NCBI GenBank assembly: GCA_963734395.1
Contig: CAVTGY010000007.1
Span: forward strand, 930,001 to 994,000
Direction: 5' to 3'
Source of the DNA: Bog-756 sp963734395
GTDB taxonomy: Bacteria > Actinomycetota > Acidimicrobiia > Acidimicrobiales > RAAP-2
DNA: 64,000 bases
Shown here: positions 1 through 6,752 of the stretch, one piece after another
How positions within the stretch are numbered: the stretch's first letter is position 1
Layout of the letters: each line of letters begins with the position of its first letter
Program-made: the position numbers and the translations under genes
Notes under the pieces: model-generated
What the model was told of the DNA's origin: nothing
Databases searched by the model: none
Seen by the model: only the letters and a program-made list of their open reading frames with translations

Positions 1-721
1 ATCGCTGAAGCCCGATCCCGTACGCAGCGGGCCTTGGACACAACGCGACGTCTCGACCTGCTCGAGCAAGGGACGGTGTTGGAGGGTGGTTCAGGCGCGA
101 CCGAGGCAGCTGATGGCAACCTGATCAGCGCTACTCGGCCACTGGGTGACTCGGACTCGATGGTCGAGGATTCCCGGTTGCTAGGCCGATTCCACTCGGC
201 TCCGGCCAACGGTGGGAGCACGTGGTGGCAGGACGATACGGCTGCGGCGGTTGCTGGTGAGTGACCTCCCGACTCCCGGCAACTCATCGACGATCCCGGG
301 GGACTCGGCGGCCATTCCCGGTGACCTGGTTCGCGAGCTGGTGGCCGACAAGGAGGGGGAAATCACCGCCTTGCTCGGCGAGCTCGAAGTGGCATTGCGG
401 GAGGCCGATGCGGCGGAGAGGATCTTGGCCGGTCATCCCTCGATCTCGCTCCTCGGGGAGCTGCATGACGAAGCGGACGGGGTACGCCCCCGAACCAGGC
501 AAGATCGGCCGAGGACGACGGTGGTCTCGCGGCCTCCCGTCGAGCAGCTCGGTATCGGCAACGCCGCCACGTCTATCTCGAAACTCCCCTCGCACCGTTC
601 TGTGACCGCGGGGCAACAGGAAGACGCCGGAAGGTGGTCGAGGCTGGTGACCTCGCACTTGGTATTGAAGGCCGGGATCGTCGTCACCATCGTCGCCCTC
701 GCATTGTTGAAGTTCGGCTAA
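1..721 (+). CDS. Hypothetical tail-anchored membrane protein (5' partial, probably frameshifted)
   Basis: No family recognised. The reading frame is open from the first base and ends at 264; a second frame is open from about 212 to 721 and carries the rest. I read them as one gene with a single frame switch between about 212 and 264, because neither part has a convincing start of its own. The second part contains an acidic, Ala/Glu-rich helical stretch (GELEVALREADAAERILAG) that could form a coiled coil, a charged low-complexity linker, and a hydrophobic segment at the extreme C-terminus (LKAGIVVTIVALALL) followed only by KFG. That arrangement suggests a cytoplasmic domain tethered by a C-terminal anchor. 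The true start lies outside the window. Confidence 0.4.
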
Positions 722-766
722 GACGAGTCCAGACATGAGATCCGCGGCGACGTCACAAGGACCGGC

Positions 767-1153
767 TTACAGTCGAACCACTTTGCGCTTCGACCAGGTC
801 CGCCAGGCGTGGTATCCGCCCTCGAGGTCGGCGGCGTTCTTGAACCCGAGGTCGACCAATGAGGCGGCGGCGAGACTCGAAGCGTAACCCTCCGAGCAGA
901 CGATGACGATCCACTGTCCATGGTCGCGGACCTGAGGGAGGCGGTAGTCGCCATCGGGGTCCAGCCGCCATTCGAGCACATTCCGCTCGACGACGAAGGC
1001 TCCGTCTAGGTGGCCTTCGGTCCGACGTTGAGCCTCGCTGCGGATGTCGACGATAAGACCCCCCGCCGCGAAAACTGCATTGATTTCCGCGGGTTGCACT
1101 CGGTGGATTCGTTGTCGTGCCCGCAACACCAGTTCGTCAGCTCGGGTTGTCAT
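767..1153 (-). CDS. Rhodanese-like domain protein
   Basis: Single-domain rhodanese of 128 residues, a sulfur-carrier or sulfurtransferase fold that holds a persulfide on an active-site cysteine. The active loop is CSEGYASS with Cys86. The upstream VDIRSEAQRRTEGHLDGA matches the usual DxR...GHIpGA element, and GGYHAW is the conserved C-terminal motif. The start overlaps the stop of the upstream cysteine dioxygenase by 4 bp (ATGA), so the two are translationally coupled. The pairing suggests handling of sulfane sulfur derived from cysteine; the acceptor is not evident. Confidence 0.85.
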   Translation of the reverse strand: MTTRADELVLRARQRIHRVQPAEINAVFAAGGLIVDIRSEAQRRTEGHLDGAFVVERNVLEWRLDPDGDYRLPQVRDHGQWIVIVCSEGYASSLAAASLVDLGFKNAADLEGGYHAWRTWSKRKVVRL

Positions 1154-1674
1154 AGAACCAGCAGTCCTTCGCGGTAGTGCTCGGTGCGGATTCCGACGAG
1201 ACCGTTCCGATCGCTCCAGTCGAAATAGGTCATCGAGCGGAGGGCAGGCGAGTAGACGTGGACGCTGAGCGCCGGGCCCGGACCGCCGTTGACGAAGTCG
1301 TGAACGTATTCCGGGCCGAATACCACATGCTCACCGGTTCCGATCGAGGTTGAGGTGGCCAAACGGGTTCGGTCGTGACCGGTGCGCACGGAGGTCTCGC
1401 TCAGGGTTCCGCGGGTGACGACGACCGCGCCGGCGGAGTCGCCGTGGTCATGGAGCTCGATAGCGCCTCCGACGGGCCAGGCGACGACCCATGCCTCGAG
1501 TTGCTCGTTGGCGACGATGGTACGCCAGCACCGCTCATACGGGTCGTCCAGGCCGGGAAGCGAATTCGCCGAGTCGGCCAGCCGTTGCGCTGTCGCCAGC
1601 AGGTCGCCGGGCCCGAGATCTCGTCTTTTTCGTCGCCGGATGGGCTCCGCGGTCCGCCAGGGGGCGATGGTCAT
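1150..1674 (-). CDS. Cysteine dioxygenase family cupin
   Basis: Probable non-haem iron cysteine dioxygenase (cysteine to cysteine sulfinate) of 174 residues. Cupin motif 1 is GGAIELHDHGDSAGAVVVTRG with the HxH iron ligands, and motif 2 is FGPEYVHDFVN with the third His. SVHVYSPAL matches the conserved C-terminal strand with the Tyr region. The ATG is preceded by CGGAG seven bases upstream. It is the first gene of a two-gene unit with the rhodanese, and is divergent from a sulfotransferase. In bacterial members the Cys of the Cys-Tyr crosslink is often Gly, as here (HDHGD). Other small-thiol dioxygenases share the fold, so the exact substrate is inferred. Confidence 0.85.
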   Translation of the reverse strand: MTIAPWRTAEPIRRRKRRDLGPGDLLATAQRLADSANSLPGLDDPYERCWRTIVANEQLEAWVVAWPVGGAIELHDHGDSAGAVVVTRGTLSETSVRTGHDRTRLATSTSIGTGEHVVFGPEYVHDFVNGGPGPALSVHVYSPALRSMTYFDWSDRNGLVGIRTEHYREGLLVL

Positions 1675-1929
1675 GGCAACTCCGGAGGGTCGGTCGGGGG
1701 GCGGAAGGACCAGGTGCCACTGCGCCTCAATCGCCGGATGGCCCGGTGTCGGGCGCGCAGATGGACGACGATTGGCTGCGGTGATTTCAGGTCGTGGCCG
1801 AAGACGCCGAGGAAATCAGGGCCCAGCCGGTGGTGAGAATGATCCACATTTGCTATTCTACATAAAACCCATAGACTTAGTCAAGAATCAACCGCCCGCC
1901 GGTCACCCGCCTATTGGAAAGGCGAAGCG

Positions 1930-2901
1930 ATGACGCTGCCGGACTTCTTTGTGATCGGTGCGCCGAAGGCGGGCACTACCGCGCTCCATGCGGCATTGGC
2001 GGGTCATCCCCAGCTGTACCTCTCGACGATCAAGGAACCGAAGTTTTTCTTGTGCGACGGCCCGCCACCGCGCGAGGGCGGGCCGGGTGACGCGCACAGC
2101 TACCGCGAGTGGATCTGGCGCCGCGATGACTATGAGCGGCTGTTCGACGCTGCTCCCGCTGGGACCCTCTGCGGGGAGAGTACTCCGCTCTACCTGGCCG
2201 ATTTCGAGGCCCATCGACGAATCCGCGAGGCGGTCCCCCGAGCGAGATTGATTGCCGTCCTTCGCGATCCTGTTGACCGCGCCTACTCGAACTGGTCCCA
2301 TCTATGGGCCGACGGTCTCGAGCCCATCAGCGACTTCGTCGAGGCATGTGCCGAGGAACCCCGCCGGGCCGAAGCCGGTTGGGCTCCATTTTGGAGGTAT
2401 CTCGAAATTGGTACCTACGGAAAGCAGCTGCGTCATCTCATGACACTCTTCCCTCCCGACCAGGTCCATGTGATCCGCTACAAGTCACTGGTCGATGAGC
2501 CGTGTAAGACGCTTGATGCGATCTGCCGGTTCCTCGGCGTCAGCGAGGGGCTGCTCGACGAGGCCCCACCGATGAACCTGGGAGGCTACGTGCGGCCAAC
2601 CCTCTACACCCGAACCCTCCAGGCCATGTTCCGTGAAGGGGCATCCCTCGGCCAGCACTTCCCTCCACAGCTGTGGCGCAAGGCGAGTCTGCCACTGCAA
2701 TGGCTCATCCAGCGGACCCCCCAGCACCGTCCAGAGCTCTCCGAGGAGCAAAGGGGGGAACTGGTCGGGTACTACGCCGACGACATCAAGATCGTCGAAC
2801 AGATCACCGGGTGGGACCTCAGCCAGTGGCTGAGTTATCGCCAAGGTGGAACGTACTCGGTACGCAGGTCGTGGGCCCCGTCGAGGCGCCTCGTCTCGTA
2901 A
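1930..2901 (+). CDS. PAPS-dependent sulfotransferase
   Basis: Transfers sulfate from 3'-phosphoadenosine 5'-phosphosulfate to an unknown hydroxyl or amine acceptor. The 5'-phosphosulfate loop GAPKAGTT (residues 10-17) and the 3'-phosphate motif LRDPVDRAYSNW (about 111-122) are both intact. EPKFF and the later FLGV segment also match the heparan/Stf0-like bacterial sulfotransferases. At 323 residues the length is typical. GGAAAGGCGAAGCG before the ATG supplies a ribosome site. The upstream 255-bp spacer to cysteine dioxygenase ends in an AT-rich stretch (about 1850-1895) likely to hold its promoter. The 3' end overlaps the convergent propeller gene by 67 bp. Confidence 0.88.
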   Translation: MTLPDFFVIGAPKAGTTALHAALAGHPQLYLSTIKEPKFFLCDGPPPREGGPGDAHSYREWIWRRDDYERLFDAAPAGTLCGESTPLYLADFEAHRRIREAVPRARLIAVLRDPVDRAYSNWSHLWADGLEPISDFVEACAEEPRRAEAGWAPFWRYLEIGTYGKQLRHLMTLFPPDQVHVIRYKSLVDEPCKTLDAICRFLGVSEGLLDEAPPMNLGGYVRPTLYTRTLQAMFREGASLGQHFPPQLWRKASLPLQWLIQRTPQHRPELSEEQRGELVGYYADDIKIVEQITGWDLSQWLSYRQGGTYSVRRSWAPSRRLVS

Positions 2902-3749
2902 TAGAGACGGATGCCCCCATCCGCGAACTCGATGGAAGAGATGTATCGCAAGGACCACTCGGCGTCGGGGCCGGTGCCCATGACTTCACCGTCAGCCTCC
3001 AGATGGTCGGGTCGGTCGCCGATGGCGATCCCGGTGCGCTCCTCGGCGTTCTCCTCCTTGCTGGCCCGTCCGTCGTAGTAGGCCAGCCACCTTCCTCCGC
3101 GATGGAGGACGTCGGCAATTCGTGCTCCCCGTTGGTCCCAGCGCCCATCGATACCGGCGAGAGCCGTTCTGCCGAGATCCCACTGCAAACCATCTCGACT
3201 GGTGCCGTACGTCGTGGTCATGCGGTCGGTGGCGTCGGGTTGGTCGAGCGGGTGGCAGCACAGCCACATGTGCCAGTGCCCGTCGATCACCTTTACAACG
3301 GGATCCTTTACGGCCAAGGAGGCTGGATCCCCGGTGAGAACTGTACGGGCTGAATCGGCGGCGAAGTTCGCCGGTTCATCTGCGTCTACGGCGTCGACTC
3401 TCCAGTGGTCACTGTCCGGTGTTGCGCAACTCACATAGATTCGCCAGGTACCGTCGGGAAGAGCAACCAGCGCGGGCCGTTCCAAGGAGTCGCATTCGAA
3501 CTCTGCGCGTTCGAGAACAGTGACAGTCTCGAAGGAGATGCCGTCGTCCGAGCGAGCGATCACGTTCGCGTAACCCCTGCCGGCACCGCGGGGACGTCGT
3601 AGCCGGTAAGCGAGCCAGTAGGTCCCGCCCTCGGCGAGGACTGCGCTGGGACCTCCCGCCCAGTAGCCCGGACCCTCTCCCGGGGCGGCGACTACGAGCT
3701 CAGCGTTATCCGGTGACGGAACCGGAAGTCCTTCGGCCGTGTCAGCCAT
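2835..3749 (-). CDS. GH43/GH32-like five-bladed beta-propeller protein
   Basis: A 304-residue protein of the glycoside hydrolase 43/62/68/32 propeller type. Repeated blade signatures are visible: GGPSAVLAEGGTYWLAYR, RSDDGISFE, ERPALVALPDGTWRIYVS, KDPVVKVIDGHWHMWLC, SRDGLQWD and GGRWLAYYDG. The ATG at 3749 is chosen over longer in-frame starts because AGAGG lies just upstream and the N-terminal extension is low-complexity. There is no signal peptide, so it acts in the cytoplasm. The substrate cannot be read from sequence; related proteins cleave or phosphorylise beta-linked glycans. It may be only a sugar-binding propeller. Confidence 0.6.
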   Translation of the reverse strand: MADTAEGLPVPSPDNAELVVAAPGEGPGYWAGGPSAVLAEGGTYWLAYRLRRPRGAGRGYANVIARSDDGISFETVTVLERAEFECDSLERPALVALPDGTWRIYVSCATPDSDHWRVDAVDADEPANFAADSARTVLTGDPASLAVKDPVVKVIDGHWHMWLCCHPLDQPDATDRMTTTYGTSRDGLQWDLGRTALAGIDGRWDQRGARIADVLHRGGRWLAYYDGRASKEENAEERTGIAIGDRPDHLEADGEVMGTGPDAEWSLRYISSIEFADGGIRLYYETRRLDGAHDLRTEYVPPWR

Positions 3750-3825
3750 TCCTCTGAAACTCCCCGCTCGTGGCAGTCCACCACTGCGAGGAGGACACCG
3801 GACGCTCCCACTGTATCCGCGGCTC

Positions 3826-4395
3826 CTAACCTGTACCGACGGAGGCGAAGGTCGGCGCGCCGGCTTCGAGAGGGACCCGGGCTGCTCGGCTTGTGAAACT
3901 GATGGCGTGATACCACCCACACAGCATGGTGAGGTCGAGGAGCTGGGCCTCATCGAATTCCTCCGCTAGCGCGGTCCACAGCTCGTCGCCGATGTCCCCC
4001 GAATCGTGGAGACTGTCGACGAGGCGGATCAAGAGCCGGTCTCGTTCGGAGTCCCAGCACGAGTCGTTGCTCTGTCCCCGGGTTAGGGACGCCACTTGAG
4101 CCGGGTCGAGTGACGCCCGTTCGGCGAAGAATGCGACGTGGACTCCCCACTCGTACTCACATCCGCAGCGGGCACAAGTGCGGTCGATGATGATTTCGCG
4201 TTCACGCATACCGATCGAGAGCTGCCTGCCCAACTCGTATCGTCCCCACGGCTCCATCGCCCTCGCCATCGCCAGGTTCTTGGTGAACGTCCGGAACAAG
4301 GCGATGGGCTCCACCCCTGAGGGCATCATCGCCCGTAGCTGGGCGTCCACCTCAGCCTCGTAGGGGGGTTCGAGAGGGCTGATGCGAGCTGACAC
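3826..4395 (-). CDS. AhpD-like carboxymuconolactone decarboxylase family protein
   Basis: A 189-residue all-helical CMD/AhpD fold protein. The redox or active centre is visible as REREIIIDRTCARCGCEYEW followed by His (E...CxxC...H, Cys74/Cys77/His86 from this start). GQSNDSCWDSERDRLLIRLVD and the LCGWYHAISF segment match the AhpD-like subgroup. The GTG at 4395 is selected because GGAGGAGGT sits five bases upstream. It is divergent from an HxlR regulator with 88 bp between them, a common pairing in which the regulator controls a detoxification or quinone/aldehyde-response gene. Peroxidase or decarboxylase activity is not decided by sequence. Confidence 0.8.
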   Translation of the reverse strand: MSARISPLEPPYEAEVDAQLRAMMPSGVEPIALFRTFTKNLAMARAMEPWGRYELGRQLSIGMREREIIIDRTCARCGCEYEWGVHVAFFAERASLDPAQVASLTRGQSNDSCWDSERDRLLIRLVDSLHDSGDIGDELWTALAEEFDEAQLLDLTMLCGWYHAISFTSRAARVPLEAGAPTFASVGTG

Positions 4396-4417
4396 GACGT
4401 ACCTCCTCCGGGTTGTT

Positions 4418-4428
4418 TCTGAATCAGA
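4418..4428. promoter_or_regulatory. Palindrome TCTGA-A-TCAGA, candidate HxlR operator 1
   Basis: Perfect 5-bp inverted repeat around one central base between the divergent CMD and HxlR genes. It lies 22 bp upstream of the CMD start. Confidence 0.45.
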
Positions 4429-4454
4429 GACGTCCCTCCCGAGTACGCTAGCGT

Positions 4455-4467
4455 TTCGGATTCCGAA
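4455..4467. promoter_or_regulatory. Palindrome TTCGGA-T-TCCGAA, candidate HxlR operator 2
   Basis: Perfect 6-bp inverted repeat around one central base, centred 38 bp from the other palindrome and ending 16 bp before the HxlR start. Two symmetric sites in an 88-bp divergent spacer suggest autoregulation plus control of the CMD gene. Confidence 0.45.
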
Positions 4468-4483
4468 CAGCAAGGAGATTGGG

Positions 4484-4819
4484 GTGGTGGGAACGCCGGT
4501 ACCGGGCCGTAGGGTGAGGGGGTCCACCACTGGCCGCCCACTCATGGCCGCACTCGACCTGTTGGGCCGCAGGTGGGCCCTGCGACTGTTGTGGGAGCTT
4601 CGGGACGGTCCGCTCGGCGCCAGAGCCCTTCGAACCAGCTGTGATGAGATGTCCTCCAGCGTGCTCTACGAGAGACTCCGAGAACTCCTCGCGGCCGGCC
4701 TCATCCAGCAGTCCGAGGGACAAGAGTACGAGTTGACCAAGATCGGCCGAGCGCTGGGTGAGGCGATCGAGCCACTTGGCGCCTGGGCCGATCGCTGGTC
4801 GAAGTCCCGTCGCCCATGA
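4484..4819 (+). CDS. HxlR-family winged-helix regulator
   Basis: DNA-binding regulator of 111 residues with the MarR-like winged helix typical of HxlR/YtfH/YodB. The signature runs ALDLLGRRWALRLLWELRDG, then RALRTSCDEMSSSVLYERLR (recognition helix), LLAAGLIQQSEGQEYELTKIG (wing) and ALGEAIEPLGAWADRW. The GTG at 4484 is used because AAGGAG is six bases upstream; the longer frame starting inside the divergent gene lacks a site. No conserved N-terminal Cys, so it is not clearly thiol-based. It probably controls the divergent CMD gene through the two palindromes between them. Confidence 0.85.
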   Translation: MVGTPVPGRRVRGSTTGRPLMAALDLLGRRWALRLLWELRDGPLGARALRTSCDEMSSSVLYERLRELLAAGLIQQSEGQEYELTKIGRALGEAIEPLGAWADRWSKSRRP

Positions 4820-4834
4820 TGACGGATTAGTTAG

Positions 4835-4863
4835 TTGACACTTACGTAAGCCATTGCTAATAT
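4835..4863 (+). promoter_or_regulatory. Consensus promoter of the arsR-type gene, leaderless
   Basis: TTGACA (4835-4840), 17-bp spacer, TAATAT (4858-4863), then seven bases to the GTG at 4871, so transcription should begin at or within a base of the start codon. This is the best -35/-10 pair in the window. Confidence 0.8.
4841..4850. promoter_or_regulatory. CTTACGTAAG palindrome in the promoter spacer
   Basis: Perfect 10-bp palindrome occupying the first ten bases of the 17-bp spacer between -35 and -10. It is positioned to let the ArsR-type product block its own promoter. Confidence 0.55.
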
Positions 4864-4870
4864 TATCGCT

Positions 4871-5194
4871 GTGGACACCGCATTCAGGGCGTTGGCCGAA
4901 CCCCGGCGCCGGGAGATCCTCAAATTGGTGTGGTCCGAGGAGCTCCCGGCAACCCAGATCGCCGCCCGATTTGACGATGTCACCCGGTCGGCCGTCTCCC
5001 AACACCTCGGTGTCCTCCGCGAGGCCGAACTGATCATCGAACGCCGCGACGGAACCCGTCGCCTCTATCGGGCCAATCACGCTCAGATGGACCGTCTTCG
5101 CGAGTTCCTCGACGAGTACTGGACCAGCAGTTTGCAACGTCTGCAGCACCTGGCCGAATCGGCCGAACGAGAGAAAGGAACTACCGATGGCTGA
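4871..5194 (+). CDS. ArsR-family winged-helix repressor
   Basis: A 107-residue regulator of the type found next to AHSA1 (SRPBCC) genes. MDTAFRALAEPRRREILKLV is the standard N-terminus, SAVSQHLGVLREAELI the recognition helix, and ERRDGTRRLYRAN the wing. There is no metal-binding CxC motif, so it is of the non-metal subgroup. The GTG has no ribosome site, but a near-perfect promoter ends seven bases before it, indicating a leaderless message. The 3' end overlaps the next gene by 8 bp, so the two are coupled and probably autoregulated through the palindrome in the promoter spacer. Confidence 0.9.
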   Translation: MDTAFRALAEPRRREILKLVWSEELPATQIAARFDDVTRSAVSQHLGVLREAELIIERRDGTRRLYRANHAQMDRLREFLDEYWTSSLQRLQHLAESAEREKGTTDG

Positions 5195-6335
5195 ACTCAC
5201 TCGCGAGGTCGTCATGGACGCCAGTCCCAAGACGATCTTTCCCTTCCTCACCGATCCGGCCCAGCACATCCTGTGGATGGGTACCGAGGCCGAACTCGAT
5301 CCGCGGGCCGGCGGCACCTACCGGGTGCTCGTGCAGGGGAAGCACCCCGGGGTGGGCGAATTCGTGGAGGTCGTTCCCGACCGCAAGGTGGTGTTCACCT
5401 TCGGATGGGACGAGCCCGACCATCCGATACCCGCCGGCTCGACCGAGGTCGAGATCACCCTGATCCCCGACGGCGGTAAGACCAGGGTGCGTTTCGTGCA
5501 CCGAGGTCTGCCCGACGACGCGGTGGCCGACCACACGCACGGCTGGGACCACTACCTCGACCGGCTGGCGGTGGTCTCCGCCGGTGGAGATGCCGGACCG
5601 GACACGTCGACCGACGATGGGTCCGCCCGGAATGACGAGCAAGGTGAACACCGCACCATGAAGACACCCCCGATCGTGTCAGCCCAGGAGTGGGAGGCGG
5701 AACGCCAACGACTGCTGGTGAAGGAGAAGGAATTGACCCGCGCCCGCGACGCGGTGGTCGCCGAGCGTCGGCGGATGCCGTGGCTGGCCGTGGAAAAGGA
5801 ATACGAGTTCGACGGACCCAAGGGCAGGGCCAGCCTGTTCGACTTGTTCGAGGGCCGTCGTCAGCTGATCGTCTACCGAGCCTTCTTCGAGCCCGGCGTA
5901 TTCGGCTGGCCCGACCATGCCTGCCCGGGCTGCTCCCTCGTAGCCGACCAGGTCGCCCACGTCGCCCATCTGAACGCCCGCGACACCACGCTCGCGTTCG
6001 CCTCGCGGGCCCCGCAGCCGGAGATCGAGCGGGTGAAGACGCTGATGGGCTGGGAGTTCCCCTGGTACACCATGACCGACGGGTTCGATGCCGACTTCGG
6101 CGTGGACGAGTGGCACGGGACGAACGCCTTCATCCGCGACGGCGACAGCGTGTTCCGGACCTACTTCGTCAACAACCGCGGCGACGAGGCAATGGGAAGC
6201 ACCTGGAGTTACCTCGATCTCACCGCGCTCGGACGCCAAGAGGACTGGGAGGACTCGCCCGATGGCTACCCCCAGACCCCACCGTACGGGTGGTGGAGGT
6301 GGCACGACGTGTACGGCGACACCGAGCTGCCCTAG
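5187..6335 (+). CDS. AHSA1/SRPBCC - DUF899 fusion protein
   Basis: A 382-residue protein with two domains normally encoded by separate genes. Residues 1 to about 135 are an SRPBCC/AHSA1 fold (START-like ligand cavity): REVVMDASPKTIFPFLTDPA, GGTYRVLVQG, VVFTFGWDEP and the C-terminal helix GWDHYLDRLAVVS. After a Gly/Asp-rich linker, residues about 158-382 are a DUF899 thioredoxin-like domain: VSAQEWEAERQRLLVKEKEL, FDGPKGRASLFDLFEGRRQL, DHACPGCSLVADQ and YGWWRWHDVYG. An internal ATG at 5658 begins exactly where stand-alone DUF899 proteins begin, with a weak AAGGTG upstream, so internal initiation is possible. GAAAGGAAC precedes the main ATG. Confidence 0.85.
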   Translation: MAELTREVVMDASPKTIFPFLTDPAQHILWMGTEAELDPRAGGTYRVLVQGKHPGVGEFVEVVPDRKVVFTFGWDEPDHPIPAGSTEVEITLIPDGGKTRVRFVHRGLPDDAVADHTHGWDHYLDRLAVVSAGGDAGPDTSTDDGSARNDEQGEHRTMKTPPIVSAQEWEAERQRLLVKEKELTRARDAVVAERRRMPWLAVEKEYEFDGPKGRASLFDLFEGRRQLIVYRAFFEPGVFGWPDHACPGCSLVADQVAHVAHLNARDTTLAFASRAPQPEIERVKTLMGWEFPWYTMTDGFDADFGVDEWHGTNAFIRDGDSVFRTYFVNNRGDEAMGSTWSYLDLTALGRQEDWEDSPDGYPQTPPYGWWRWHDVYGDTELP

Positions 6336-6752
6336 AGGCACGCGACCTCGATAAAAGGTGACCCGGACGGGTTACCGAACCGCCGTCCCAGCAATAGCGC
6401 GGGTCTGGCCATTTTCTTCACCCCGGCCGCGTTGTCGCCACGGCAGCATTCCATGTGTCGGCGGTTGGTGGTTGCACGCTGACCGTTGCCACCATTCGCA
6501 TCGAGCGGGGTTCATATTGACATCCAGAAAACCGTCCTGTAGCTTTCTAATCGGGTAAATCACTAGGTTTAGTCAGGTATGGGTAGGAACCTCCACAAGG
6601 TCGACCGTCCTGGCGCCGAACAAGGAGCACCTGACTGGCTCGGAACGCACCTGTGGCTCCGCCACCACCGGCGAAAGCTGATCCTTGACACTGGTCTCGC
6701 CGTTCAGCCCGGACGCACGTTCAACCGCCCTCTCCAAGAAGGAACGAACCAG
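6336..6752. other. Intergenic region upstream of the secreted repeat protein
   Basis: No supported gene in 417 bp. An AT-rich island at about 6511-6570 contains TTGACA (6517-6522); 17 bases later is TAGCTT, a weak -10, so a promoter with a leader of about 200 nt is possible. An open frame through the 3' half lacks coding character and is read as the leader. Confidence 0.4.
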
